64,000 bases of DNA from Codonopsis lanceolata (lineage: Eukaryota > Streptophyta > Magnoliopsida > Asterales > Campanulaceae), in assembly GCA_013146195.2 (NCBI GenBank), contig CM028379.1, positions 162,098,437 to 162,162,436 on the forward strand, given 5' to 3'. A program made the translations under genes and the position numbers. Shown here piece after piece: positions 25,201 to 39,913 of this stretch. The notes beneath the pieces are model-generated. The model saw nothing but the letters and a program-made list of their open reading frames with translations. It was not told where the DNA came from and made no database searches. Position 1 is the stretch's first letter. Each line of letters opens with the position of its first letter.

Positions 25201-28200
25201 AACCATTTACTTTTGCACTACTCTGTAGCGAGAGATTTATGGAACTTTTTTCTCCTTGCTGGTATCTCGTGGGTGATGCCTAGGTCTGTGATAGAGCTTC
25301 TTTGTGGGTGGTCTTTGTACAAATGAAGAAGGAACATTCTCTGGGAAAATGCCCCGCTGGCGATTTGGTGAAACATTCAGAAGGAGAGGAATTATAGGAT
25401 TTTTTGAAAAAGTGGTACATTACTCGGATCAAGACGGATGTCTACCAGACTCTTTGCTTTTTGTGTACAGGGACTGATTTGAGTTTAGGGGATTCCTTTG
25501 TAGAAATAGTGAGCAGTTTTTCTGTTAATTAATTCTTTTGTGCTGTCTACTATCTGTGGTATAAGGACGCGTCACCTGTTTTGATGCCGTGTTATATATA
25601 TTTCTATTACCTATAAAAAAATCACGTGTTTCTCTGTGTGTTTTTCTTAATTGCAGGTTTCTCGTTCTCTTGCTGCATGTGAGGGTGCCCTCCTAGTTGT
25701 GGACGCATCTCAGGCATGTTTTTCTTCCCACTGTTATTTGGTGATCTTGTGTATGATTAATTACGATCTTTGTCACACCTTTCAGTTTTATACACTTATT
25801 TTATTCATCGGTGATACTGAAAAATGGAAGCAACCAGCTTTTGTAAGTAATGCTGTGTTACCTGAACTTGGTTAGATTGTTCCAACTTGTCCCCTGATTC
25901 AGCATGTCATTTACACTGGTGGAGGCTCTCTCTTATCTTCAGTATAACGGCCTCATTTGACCAGTGTCTTCAGATGATTAGAAGGAAGGGAAATTCCTTC
26001 ATTGTGATTTAATGGGGGCTGTTAGTGTTTGTTAATAATAATCGTTTGATCTGCTTTACGCTCAAGGCATACTGTTTGTTATCGAAGAAGAAATCCAAAA
26101 CCTTTCTGATGAAGCTGATAACTGTATTTCAGTTCGGCAAGTCAATATATTATTAACTGTACAAGTTATATCAAGGTCCCTACAAATATAATAATATACA
26201 ATATAGCCCTAAATATACATAAAACTATACTATAACACTCCCCTTCAAGCTGGAGCATAAATATCATGCATGCCCAGTTTGTTACAAATATAACCAATTC
26301 TATTCCCATTCAATGACTTAGTAAACACATCCGCGAGTTGATCCCCGGTTCTAACATAACTCGTGACAATCACCTTTTCTTGAAGTTTCTCTCGAACAAA
26401 ATGACAATCAATCTTTATGTGTTTTGTTCGTTCATGGAACACCAGATTTGAGGCAATATGAATGGCTGCTTGGTTATCACACCATAATTGCATAGGTAAT
26501 GAGTTACCAATACCAATCTCACCCAGGAGCTGACGAATCCACACAAGTTCACACGTGGCATTAGCCATAGCCCTATATTCAAACTCCGTACTAGATCATG
26601 ACACCACCGGTTGTTTCTAGATTGTGACACCGCCGGTTGTTTCTTACTCTTCCAAGATACCAAATTACCTTCAACATATACACAGTATCCTGAAGTAGAT
26701 CTCTTATCTGGAGAACCTGCCCAATCAGCATCGGCAAACCCTTCAATTCTCATATGTCCATGATCACGATATAGTACACCTTGCCTCGGAGTCTGTTTAA
26801 GATATCTTAGAATCCTCACAGCAGCATCCCAATGAGTAGTTCGTGGTGAGGACATAAGCTGACTTACAACACTAACTGCAAAAGCAGTATCTGGCCTGCT
26901 TACAGCTATGTAATTCAATTTACCAACAAGTCGACGATATCTATCTGGCATTGCAAATTCTTCACCATCTTCGGTCCTAAGTTTTAGACTTGGCTCCATA
27001 GGACCAACCAAAGGCTTTGCTTCTAACATTCCTCTCTCACACAACAAATCAAGCACATACTTCCTTTGAGACAAGAAGATATCTTGCTTGCAACGAGAAA
27101 CCTCAATACCCAAGAAATATTTCAAACTACCTAAATCCTTAGTTTGAAATTTTGTTTGAAGAAAATCCTCAAGTGTACTAATGCCTGCGTTGTCGCTACC
27201 AGTAATAACAATATCATTCACATACACAACTAATAAAACAATACCTGCACTACTCTATCGATAAAATAGAGAATGATCACTATGACATCTCGTAAGACCA
27301 AACTCTAATCACCATATCACGGTATCTACCAAACCACGCACGTGGAGACTGTTTCAAACCATACAACGACCGCTTTAACTTGCAAACCATACCAGATAAC
27401 TCCCCCCGAGCAACAAACCCTGGTGGTTGCTCCATATACACCTCTTCCTATAAATCACCATGAAGAAAAGCATTCTTCACATCAAGCTGATGAAGTGGCC
27501 AATGATAAGACGCAACAAGTGATATAAGTAAGCAAACACAAGCAAGTTTAGTAACCGGAGAAAATGTATCAGAATAATCTACACCATATGCTTGGGCATA
27601 TCCTTTTGCAACAAGACGAGCCTTAAGACGAGCCAAAGTGCCATCTGGATTTACCTTAACTGTATACACCCATTTACACCCAATAGCATGTTTACCGGAA
27701 GGTAGAGAAACCAAATCTCAAGTCTAATTATGCATAAGAGCACTCATCTCTTCTTCCATAGCTACCTGCCAGCCAGGATGACCCATTGCTTCAGACATAG
27801 ACTTCGGAATAGAATAAGACTCAAGAATACCAACAAACGTACAATGCTCAGGAGATAACCCATTATAGTTAACAAAGCCAGAAATAGAATATAAAGTACA
27901 AGTGCGTTTACCTTTGCGATGAACAATAGGAACATCACGATCCGAAGAAGAATCAACCATGGCAGGATCGACGAATGAACCGGCTCGGTAGAAGCAAAAT
28001 CAGGAGGCAGATTCTTTGAAGGGCATGTGCGACGAGAATAAACTTGATGAATAGGAGGCCTAATCATCGGCGGAACAGGAGCAGGAGAAGAAGTGGACCG
28101 CACCACTCGATAAATAAGGAAATCATCTTCAGACAAGGAATCAACATCAACAGAAGGTGCAACAGAGGTGGGATAAAACGGTGTAGACTCATGAAATGTA

Positions 28201-31200
28201 ACATCAGCACAAACAAAGTACCAGTTCAATTTGGGAGAAAAACACCGATACCCTTTCTGACTACGAGAATAACCTACAAATATGCATTTAAGTTCCTTGT
28301 GATCTAATTTAGTAAGATGTGGACGATGATCACGAACAAAACAAACCGACCCAAATATCCGTGGAGGAACGGAATAAAGAGACTGTGAAGGAAACAAGAC
28401 ACGATACAAAATTTCACCCTAAAGAACAGAAGAAGGCATCCTATTAATGAGATGACAGGCAGTTAAGACAACACCTGCCCAAAAGTGTTTATGTACATGC
28501 ATTTGAAAGGAGAGAGCACAGACAACTTCAAGTAAATGACGATTTTTACGCTCAGCCACCCCATTTTGCTGAGGTTTATCAATACACGAGGACTGATGAA
28601 GCATACCACAGCCTTACCATTGGAGGGCCCATAAGTAGTCATTATATTATTTGGACAATTATGCCAAAGCCAAAACAGACTTGCCCAAACAAAAAGTGCG
28701 CAGTCACTGAAGTTGTAAATCAACCAGCCAAAAAAAAATTCACCGAACTAGAAAAGTAATAGTGAAACCTAGATGAAAACAAGTAGGCGAACTCGTCTAT
28801 GGAAGTCCGGTGAGAAAATTCCGGCAACGCGCCGGCGCGTGAGGTACTGTTCCGGCACCGGCCGGCAGAAAAAATGTTACATAACTGGTCGCCTACACTG
28901 GACGACTACACTGAGAAAATTTCGTGGCCTAAATCAATTCCAACATCTCAATATGAAAAACACGTCTTGATACCGTCACTGTGATCCTTCGTCCATCGCA
29001 AACTGAAGAACCCATACCACACTAGGGTTAATGTAGCCTTTCACCAGAGTCGCACAATCACGAAGACCTAAATCCTTCGCTCTGATACCATGTTATCGGA
29101 GAAGAAATCCAAAACTTTTATGATGAAGCCGATAATTGTATTTCAGTTCGGCAAGTCAATATATATGTGTACAAGTTACATCAAGGTCCCTACAAATATA
29201 ATACTCCCCGTCCCTAAATTATCGTCCTCCTTTCCTTTTTCATCCATCCCAAAATAATTGTCCAGTTTGAAACTTACCTTTTTAGAACATCACTTTTACC
29301 ACTTTACCCTTACTTTTTCAGCCTACTTTAATTATGATGGGCCGCATACACATGAGTTTTAAAGGAACTACACATTAAACCAATATAAATAATCAAGTCA
29401 ATTGTTTTTTCTTAATCCGTGCACTGGGTCAACTAGGACGATAATTTAGAGACGGAGGGAGTAATATACAATATAACCCTAAATATACATAAAACAATAT
29501 TCTAACACTGTTAAATGAGAAAGTAATAATGTTGCACCTTGTTGCTACAGAATTAGATGTTTATGAGGTATATTCAACAAGCAACTGCAGATTTTTGGTT
29601 TGTCGAAATTGAGGAAACAAAGACAAGATATCGGTGGATTGAGTATTCTCACCTCACTTGAAACAGGAATATTCAAACTTTTAAATCTAGGCAAATGGAA
29701 GTATCTCTTCTCTTTGTATTCTGGTGACATCTCATTCAAAGGTGTATAACAGAGCACCAATAGGGAAGGAATCTCTCCATCATTAACTTGATATCCGATG
29801 GACAACAGACTACTATATCTTGCTTCAATATTTATTTTTTATATTACCCTTCTGATGCAGTACGAAGGCCAAAGTCAGCCCAAGAGTTATTGGGCAGATT
29901 TACTAAAAGCCAAAACATTATATTGACATCTTGCAGTTTAATTATACACGTGGTTACTTATAAAATATTAGGTATTAAATGCTTAGGTAGTATTTGTGAA
30001 ATGCTTTTGCTTTGCTAGTATCTAAAGTATTTTGGTAATTTAGGATAGGATGCTTTTCTTGAGCATCTAGTTTTTATTCATCTGTATAAAGGCCCTCCAT
30101 GTTATATATTAGTTAGCTTTTGAATTATCATAAATTGATAAACACTTTGTGTGTTCTTGGTGATTCACAGTTAAATCAAGCATTGCGGCTTGGACAAGTG
30201 AATTAATCCTTGTTTACCGATCTACGCTCCTTGTTAAGCGAAAATCAATCCCAATTGAAGGCATCCAGAAGGACCCTAGGGTTTATCCCATTCTTTGCTA
30301 ATTAGAGTGGGTTGACCCCTATCTTTCTTGCAAAATTTCATGTCCCAAGTCCTAGGTTGCCCCTCAATAAAGAGCCTTTTGGTATCATAGCAAACCGATC
30401 CAATCGTTTGGTTTGTTACCTCAGTTCATTGTATCAGCAGCAGATCATCATCATCTTACTTCATCAAGTTTTGTCATCGTAGCAAAATCACTTCCATTCA
30501 CTAGTTGCAGTGAAGTAGGCAGCCGTTGCTTGATTTAAAGAAGAATTTAGAAATCAGAAATTTCAACATACTCCTCCAATATTGAATAAGTGCATACAGC
30601 CCCCTGTAGTTTCCAGTAAGTGCATCCAACTCCTTCAGTATCCAATAAGTGCATCCAGTCCCTCCAGTATCCAGTAACTGCATCCAGGTTTCTCGATGTT
30701 CCAGAAAGTACAACCAACTTCCTCCTGTTACCGAAAAGTTATATAACTCTTATAAATTACAATGCTTGATATATTCTTGCCCTTCACCAAATTCATAACT
30801 CCACAACTCATTGTTGATTGAAGTAAACCACCTATCTACAATGAAGATATGGTCCTTGATTTCGCTACACAACCAAAATACAATGAAGAGTTCGTAGCTG
30901 ATTGGTCTCAGCCTCCAAATGAATCCACTCACTGTTGTGAGATCATTGATTTCCACAGGCTGTCAACTTACCTCAAGTGATGACATTCAATAAAGGTCGT
31001 GAGATTTGGTTACAAGATGGAAAATATTACAAGTACTTTGTGTTTTCCTGCAGCAAATACTGGAATCAACCACTCGTATACAAACCCATTTGACCTCCCC
31101 ATACAAAGCCATCTTCTTCGAGCTTCATTAAGAACTTGTTAGATGAATGTTTTCATGCAAGTCAGGAAGTTCAGAATTAGCCGTGGAAATAAGGTTACAA

Positions 31201-34200
31201 ATTGTAGCATTGGAACATACTCTTTCTGCCATACTTCAAATTCGAGGATGAATATTGTTTTGAAGCCGAGGAGAATAAGGTAGTACCAAGGCCAAAGCCA
31301 GCTAAAGAATTATTGTGCAGATCTATTAAAAGCCAAAACATTATATTGACATCTAGTTTGAGTTTAATTTTATACGTGGTTACTTAAAATATTAGGGAAG
31401 TCTAATTAGGTATTAAATGATTAGGTAGTATTTATGGAATGCTTGTGCTTTACTAGTATCTAAAGGATTTTGGTAGTTTAGGATAGGACGCTTTTCTTAA
31501 GCATCAAGTTTTTATTTGATGTAAAGGCCTCGATGTAATAGACTAATTAGCTTTTGAATTTCATTAAATTGATAAACACTTTGTGTGTTCTTGGGTGATT
31601 GATCCCCATTAAATTTAGCATTGCAGCTTGGACGAGTGAAGTAATCCTCGTTTATCGATCCACACTCATTGTTTAGCGAAAATCGACCCCAATGGAAGGC
31701 ATCCGGTGGGAACCTAGGGATTATCCCATTCTTTGCAGATTAGATTCGGTTGACCCTTATCTTTCCCGCATCACCTTCTCTAATATTGTGTATCAAAAGA
31801 TTTTTCCTTTCGGCCTAACATAAGTCTAAAGAGTGTTGAGGAGGTGCTAAGCACTTTTTGTTTTGTCTCCCACCTTTGTAAATTACTTCATCTCTAACAA
31901 CATTTTCCTTTCTTGAAGAAGAAAGACCAAGTAAGCGAATATGTACATAGGTGACACTCAACGTAGTCATCCAAATGTTAATGAAAGTAATAGAACACAA
32001 TTATGGTGGCTTTAAATAGATTGATGGATAGAACAGTGCTAGGAGGATTCATTAGAGGTTTTAAGATGGGGCGGGAGGAAGTTTAAGAGATAATGGTATG
32101 GATGTGTTCCACTATTTTCATGCCAATATGTGCTTCGAGAAGAGTTTCAATGCCACTTTTATCACTCTTATCCCGAAGAAGGCCGGTGCTACTAACTTGG
32201 GAGATTTTAGACCTATCAGTCTGGTGGGAGGTTTTTATAAAATTCTTTCTAAAGTGTTATTGCGACACGTGATTGGGAAGTTGGTATCGGATTCTCAACA
32301 TGCATTTGTGGGGGAGAGACAAATTATAGATGCGTCGTTTATCGCCAATGAGGTTGTTGATTTAAGGATGCAATAGGGATGTCCCGGGTTGATGTGTAAA
32401 CTGGATATCGAGAAGGCATATATATGACCATGCTAATTGGGAGTTTTTGATGTTTTTAATGGAAAGGATGAGGTTCGGTGTTAAATGGAGGAAGTGGATT
32501 TTGTTTTGCATCTCTTCATCTCGGTTCTCGGTATTGGTTAATGGCGAACCAGCTGGTTTCTTTGCTAGTTCGAGGGGGCTGAGGCAAGGAGATCCTTTCT
32601 CTCCTCTTCTATTCATCATTATTATGGAAGCATTGAGCAGTTTTATTGAGAAAGCTATGAAAGGAGGATTATTCGTGGTTTCGGGTTGGGAAGGTATAGA
32701 GGAGAGGAGGTTGCCATCTCTCACTTGCTCTTTGCAGATAATACTTTAATTTTCTGTGATGCCGAGATTGGGCAGTTGGGTTATCTTCGTCTTGTGCTCA
32801 TTTTCTTCCAGATGGTGTCGGGGCTGCGAATTAATATCAAGAGTGAAATCATCCTGGTGGGTGTGGTGGAGAATATTCATCAGCTTGCTTCAGTGTTTGG
32901 GTGCAAGGTTTCTCATCTACCTTCGACTTATCTAGGTTTGCCGATTGGTGCGTCTTTCAAAGGTAGAGCTATGTGGAATCCGGTGATTGAAAGATTTGGT
33001 CGGCAATTGACGGGGTGGAAGAAACGGCTATTGTCCAAAGCGGGTAGACTTACGCTTATTCAAAATACTTTATCTAGTCTACCCACTTATTTCCTTTCGC
33101 TTTTTGTGGTGCCTGCATCAGTGCCCAATATTTTGGAAAAGATGGAGAGAGACTTCTTGTGGGAGGGTCAAGGGGAGGAGCATAAAATCCATTTAGTTAA
33201 TTGGGATAAGGTTTGTTTGAACATCAGGAAAGGAGGCTTAGGTATCAAAAAGCTAAGTTGTTTCAATTCAGCTTTACGCTTTACTTGGTAAATGGTTTTG
33301 ACGTTATATGGAGGAAGAGCGTGGGCTATGGAGGGTGGTGATCAGTAGATACGGAGAGGGTGATCATTTTTGGTTTCCTAAAATCGTCGTCAGTTCTTTT
33401 GGGTTAGGAGTTTGGAAAGGAATTCGTAAAGGGTGGGCGCAGTTTGAAAGGTTTGTTTCTTTTGAGGTTGGCAATGGTTCGAGAGTGAGATTTTGGAAAG
33501 ACAAGTGGTGTGGGGAAGAAGAATTGTGGATAGTCTATCATGAGTTGTACAATTTGGCGGTGGACAAAAACTGCTATGTTAGTTCGGTGTTGCATATTGA
33601 TCAGGGTAGAGTGGTCTGGAATCCCTTGTTTCGTAGGGATCTTCAAGATTGGGAGATGGAGGTTTGTGGAAATTTTTTCACTTCGCTTTATTCGCTTCAG
33701 ATTCACGGGAGTAGAATTGATAAGGCAAGGTAGGATGCATCGAACAACAAAAAGTTCTCTGCTAAATCTTATTTTTGTGCTATGTCGGGCAGAGTGGGGG
33801 ATCCCTTTCCTTGGAAAGGAATTTGGAAGAGTATTGCTCCCAGTTGCGTTGCATTTTTGTTTGGGAAGCTTGTCATGAGGCGATTCTTACGGGAGAAAAC
33901 ATTCGCAAAAGGGGGATGGTTTATGTGAACCGGTGTTACATGTGCAAAGGCGACGAAGAGAGTGTTAATCACTTGTTACTGCATTGTCCGGTGGCTCGCT
34001 CTTTATGGCATACTGTTCTGGGGCTTTTTGGGATCTCGTGGGTAATGCCCAGTTCTGTTCGGGTGATGCTTTTGAGTTGGTCTCGTTCCAATCGTAGGAA
34101 GAGCAATATTCTTTGGGGTGCTATTCCGGCAGGTGTTTGGTGGACTATTTGGAAAGAGAGGAACATGAGAATTTTCGATAATAGTGAGGTTTCGCTGGAT

Positions 34201-35993
34201 CAATTGAGAGACTGTCTTTTGCGCACATTGTTTTTGTGGTGTTCAGCGACAGATCAATCTCTCGGGCATTCTTTTGTGGATTTTGTGAATAGTTTTAGAG
34301 CTGAGTAGTTTGTATACTCCTAGTGTACAAAGGCTGCGTCACCTGTTTTGACGCGTGCTATTTATATATACTCTTTACTTATCAAAAAAAAAAAATGGTG
34401 TCACAGTCACACCTCTTGTTTGCGAATGATACTTTGTTTCTGCGAGGTGGAGTCATCGCAGCTGGGTTATCTACATTTTGGTTCTACTATTTTTTCAGAT
34501 GGTATCGGGTCTTTGGATAAATATTGCAAAGAGTGAAATTCTGCATGTTGGTGATATACGTAATGTGGACCTTCTGGCCTCCTTTTTCGGATGTAAGGTT
34601 GCTAGCCTTCCTTCTTTGTATTTAGGCTTGCCTATAGGTGCTCCATTCAAGAGTAAAGCTTTGTGGTATTCGGTGATTGAGAGATTCGAGCTGCTGGTGT
34701 CAGGTTGGAAGAAACAGATGTTATCGAGAGGGGGGCGGTTGCCTCTAGTTAAAATACTCTTTCCAGCATGCGTATTTATTTTACGTCGTTGTTTGTTATT
34801 CCTTCCTCTGTTACACATTGGAAAAGTTGGGAAGAGACTTGTCATGTGAAGGCAAAACAGAGGAGCGTAAATATCACCTAGTTAAGTGGACCAAGGTTTG
34901 TTCCACTCTGAGAGAGTTAAGAGACTTTTCATGGTTATGACATGGTGTACATGGTTGAGAGTATTGGGTTTTGGAGTTGGTGGTTAGTTAGTATGTGGAA
35001 GGAGATCATAAGTGGTTCACTAAGGCCATTTCTACGCCTTATGTGGTGGGGGTTTGGAAAGGAATTGGCAAGTTGGGATACTTTTGCGAGACATGTGTCT
35101 TTGAGATAGTGAATGGCTCTTCAGCAAGATTTTGGAAAGATAGATGATGCGGAAACGTGGAGTTGTGGAGAATTTTTCCTAGTCTTTTCAATTTGGCAAG
35201 GGATAAGAAGTGTTCGACATTGCAGTAAATACAGAGGAGATGGTTAATGAGGTCATGAGTAATGAAGGTGGTATTGTCAACTGGAATTTGTCTTTTAGAA
35301 GGAATATGCAAGATTGGGAATTACAATCTCTTGAACGTTTTTTCACTCTGTTGTACAGTCAGAAGGTCAATGGGTCTAACAGAGATAAAGTTCTATGGGA
35401 AGGGGAAAAGAGCAGGGCCTTCTTGCTCTGATTCACTGTCCAGTGGCAAGGGACTTGCGGAACTTGATTTTTGGTTTGTTTAAGCATGTGTGGGTTATGC
35501 CTTATTCCATTAAAGAGTTGTTCCTAAGTAGGTCATTGTATAAACGAAAGAGAAGAAATAGCATTTTGGAATCTATTCCTTTGGCTGTTTGCTGGACCCT
35601 TTGGGTGAGAGAAATAGAAAGACTTTCAATAATGAGGAAGAGTCAATGATTCGGTTGAAAGATTTGAATAAATGGAGGATTATCAAGGCATTTCAACAAT
35701 GAGACTGGGTTAATGAATGCTGATACTAATGTTCCCCCCATCCAGTAAATAAATAACTACAGACACAAATTAGTGGTGGAGGTTGACATTATCAGAGTCC
35801 CTGAGGTTTGGATAGCCGGATGACAGATTTTTTGGATTTTGTGACATTTTTTCTCATATTTTTTTATTTGAAAATTGGTAATGGGAGATGCAACGTAACT
35901 CTTTCAGGATCAGCATCTTTACTTTTTTGCTGTTATGAAATTGTAAAGCTTGCTTATCTGGCCTTGATAAGGAATTGGGGGGCTCCTATAAAT

Positions 35994-36027
<34 letters not shown>

Positions 36028-39000
36028 GTTGATGTTTCTCTTCTTGCCTTGTAAATTTTGCTTATCTCGTGGTGTCAATTGTATTTGTTGTTCGACTTCA
36101 ACTTTATCTTGCAGGGAGTGGAAGCTCAGACGTTGGCGAATGTTTATTTGGCCTTGGAGAACAACCTTGAAATAGTTCCTGTAAGTTGGCTGCCATGAGA
36201 TCTTTTCTTATTTGGTAGATATTCTTGATACAAAGAGTAATGCTGGGCGACAAAATGGATAATTTTTTTGGATTATATTTCAGAGTTGATTGACTGTATA
36301 GCTGTAGCTCCCCTCCACTAAATGATGCCTATAGTTTTTCACCATCCAAAGTTTTGTACTCATTTGGTCACCATGGCCTCAGCCTAGCATTACTCATAGG
36401 TTAATGCAGTTTGGTTTCCGATATTCTACACTCGTTCAATGTATCTTCTCTTTGATTACATTAATGACAGTTATTGGTTGCAAAATATATTAATGATAGT
36501 TTATGCCTTAACTTTGATGAGTGTTTTGATGGATTACTTATTGTGATATCAAGCGTTGAACTTTCAATTTCCAAATGTTTTGTAAATGCTCACAAGTATC
36601 ATCGCCCACCGGGACACTTGCAAGAGAGGGGACAAATGACCAAAATCAATGTTTTTGTTCTCTTACATCTATATCCAGACAAATCCCTCCTTCAGAGAAA
36701 AATAAAAAAAAACTTGCCCAAATTTCACATCAGTAGACCTCTGATTGTGGCAACAAATGTGCAAGTTGTGTTGACACTTGAATATTACTCCCTCCGTTCC
36801 GGGCAAAGAGTCCACTATTCCATTTTGAGATGTTTCACTTAAAGAGTCCACTTTAAAAAAATTAAGGCATAAAAGTGTCACTTTATTACTAATGGGCTAC
36901 TAAAAATGTCATTTTCTTGAAAAGTTTGACTTTCAAACGGGGACTCTTTGCCCGGAACGGAGGGAGTATTAATCTGTGAGGGATCATCTATGGATTTGAG
37001 AGGTTAGATCATACAGGCTGTAAGATTATGACAACAGTGAGAGACACCTTGTTTTTAACCGGCAACATGCGACCCTCATAGCTGCGACCATGGATATTTG
37101 ACGAACGCCAATTCAAATTTTAATTTGAAAGATCAATGGTCATGATTGTATAATACCATAATTTTGAAAACTAACATTGAAGTTGCAGTCGTGGACAGGA
37201 ATTTTGAGTTTTCGTATTTTAGTTGACTGCTAAAGTGGGGTCCTTTTTCTGAAACAGGAGTGGTAAATGGACAATTTCACATTTTAGGAAAGCATGCATG
37301 ATCCATAAACAACAAGTCTATCTGCCTTAATAAAGCTTCTCTGGAAAAAATATTCTCATAATGCGTATGCATGTATGTGGCTTTCATCATGATATGCTTG
37401 ACATTACTCCTACTATTTTCTTAATTGCTTGGATATTAATGAGTTTGGTACCTTCCCGTCATTGATTCCAATGTCGGTATATTATGAGATTAGTTATACT
37501 TGTTTCCTTGCAGGTTTTAAATAAAATAGACCTTCCAGGTGCTGAACCAGATCGTGTTTTGAAGGAGATTGAAGAGGTCAGTTCAGAGGCAGCAATTATT
37601 TTTAATTGTTCGATGCCCATCATTTGATGTAATATATGATCCTAAGAAAGCTGTTTTAAATTGTTCAGGCCTCATCTATGAGGAACACCTGCTAGTGGTT
37701 ATTTGTTGTAAATGTATAAGCTCCAAATTTTTGGAACATGCAATGCAAACTCCCTTTTGTCATGTTCTTGGCATCAGGATGATGGATGACCGTTGATCAT
37801 TAATTAATGAAGGACCCAATCCAGGTCTACTTTTTCATTAATTGAAACTCTTTCTGACAGTTGGCAACTAGTTAATTTTTTCTCTTCATACTCATTTCAA
37901 CTCAACTTGGCCTTTGTACCGATTACTTGGTCAGCTACATGAATCCTTTTTCGCCACTCGGTTTGGTCTGATGCAAGGTCATCACCCAATCTACAGTACA
38001 GTATGCCTTCTGATTGTATCCTATAGATTTCATACACATGATGCAGCCACACCCAAATGCTAATACATTTATTTGGACTATCATCACAGCAGGAAAAGTT
38101 GGCAACCAATGAACCCAAGAATTTTTGTTGATTCACGCCATAACGTCCACACACCTACAAACAACGATTCAACTAGAATATCATGGTGTTAAATGTACTT
38201 GTGTTTTGATCAAGAATATCAATTCTTAATTTTTTTGTTTCTCTAAATAGAATCTATCTGTTTTGTAATTTTTTGAATTTAAGTACTATTGTATCAGTGT
38301 AGATGTATTTAAGTTAGATTTAGGAATTTGTTGTTGTTTATTCTCCCCAACTGTAGTATCTTTATCTATCTATCATTTTTGGTCATTGCTAACATGCCTC
38401 AATTGCATTTGCTAAACAATGCATCTTCTTATGTAGGTTATTGGTTTAGATTGTAGCAATGCGATATACTGCTCAGCAAAGGTTAGTTTCCGGTAACTTG
38501 TTTTTCTGAGGGAACAAAATACAACTTTTCATACACCCAAAACGAATCAGGAAAAACCAGCTAATATTTGCATTGCTTGGTACTACTTTGATACGTGGAA
38601 TACTGATATTTTCTTGCCTTGTCTAGGAGGGAATAGGTATATATGAGATTTTGAATGCTATAATTGAAAGGATTCCGGCACCTCTAGATTCCGCGAAAAG
38701 ACCTTTGAGGGCTCTCATATTTGATAGGTATTGCACTACTTAATGTCAAGGAATTTTCACATGTCATGGCATCTTATTATTCCTTTATGGAGGAGTTATG
38801 ATTTTTTACTCCATCGTACTTTTCCAAATTTTACAATTAGCTAAATTAACTTTTTATATAAACATGTATTTATGTGTGTGTATGTGTATACATATGAATC
38901 ATACCTCTATCTTTAGATATATATGGGGATGGTTTCAATGGTTACTTTGTCTCACTAACCATTGATGGTTACTATTATATTATCCATTGGATCGAAAATA

Positions 39001-39239
39001 AAAGGCTTAGATCATTTGGGTAGTTGGGTAATGCAATTAATTCACCTCAAAAGAACACATACTATTAATTGCATTAATCAATCTTAGCCTTTTATTTTTG
39101 ATCCAATGAGTAATATTAATAGTAACCGTCAATAACTAGTGAGGGAAAGTGACCATTGAAAACTCATATATATATATATATATATATAACAACCAGTAGG
39201 GCAAGTACGAAGTAAACTGCTTCAATGAACTTGAATCCG

Positions 39240-39284
<45 letters not shown>

Positions 39285-39858
39285 TGCATCTCTGAACTTG
39301 TCACTACCACATCTCCGTCCATCATCGCATAACTCTATAATCTCCTCTCATAACCATTCTGCTAGACTTTGGGTTACAACGATCTTTGTTTTCTTCCTCA
39401 AAAACCCTGAACCATGACAATTAAGCCTACTCACCCAACAATAAAAACATGGCATAAAGAAGTGGTCCGATTGCCAGCACCCATATTCCACCATGAGTGC
39501 TATGTGTATGCAACAGAATATTCTTGTAGGCAGCCCCACCACTATAATCGAACTTTCCTGTCTGTATCCCCCAATCATTATCAGATAGGAACCTGAAGGC
39601 CTTAAACTTTTCAAATATATTCTGATCTCTCTGGTCAAGATCTAGAATGTTAATCAATTATTAATTAGTTCTTCTCTAGACAGTTAGCAGAATATTCAAA
39701 TAATAACTCGATTCTAATTCCATTATTCTTGTGTTTCCGTCCCGCAGCACTAACTCAGTTATATTTATATCTTCAGGTGCATGCCAGCGTCTGTTTTAAA
39801 TTCTCAATATACTGTTTTTTTCTTCCATATACATATATATACATATACATATATATAT

Positions 39859-39913
<55 letters not shown>

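Larger units (their letters stand above)
26077..29507 (-). mobile_element. Ty1-copia retrotransposon, internally deleted, TSD CTGTT
   Basis: LTRs 26077-26237 and 29091-29507 (the latter carrying a Stowaway insertion), bounded TGTTATCG...CTATAACA, with target duplication CTGTT (26072-26076, 29508-29512). Primer site TGGTATCAGAGC at 29079-29090 (minus). Gag, protease and the first part of integrase are missing; the remainder runs from [16 protein letters not shown] integrase (28419-28604) through RT and RNase H. Antisense to cpLEPA. Confidence 0.92.

Noticed and set aside
25657..25875. Exon 4 reading through into intron 4
   Set aside because: After ASQ the frame departs from LepA and stops; exon 5 supplies the next conserved residues exactly.
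36000..36026. CT microsatellite near exon 5 as a possible GAGA-type regulatory site
   Set aside because: It is intronic, about 90 bp before an acceptor, and is a simple repeat; no evidence for a regulatory role.
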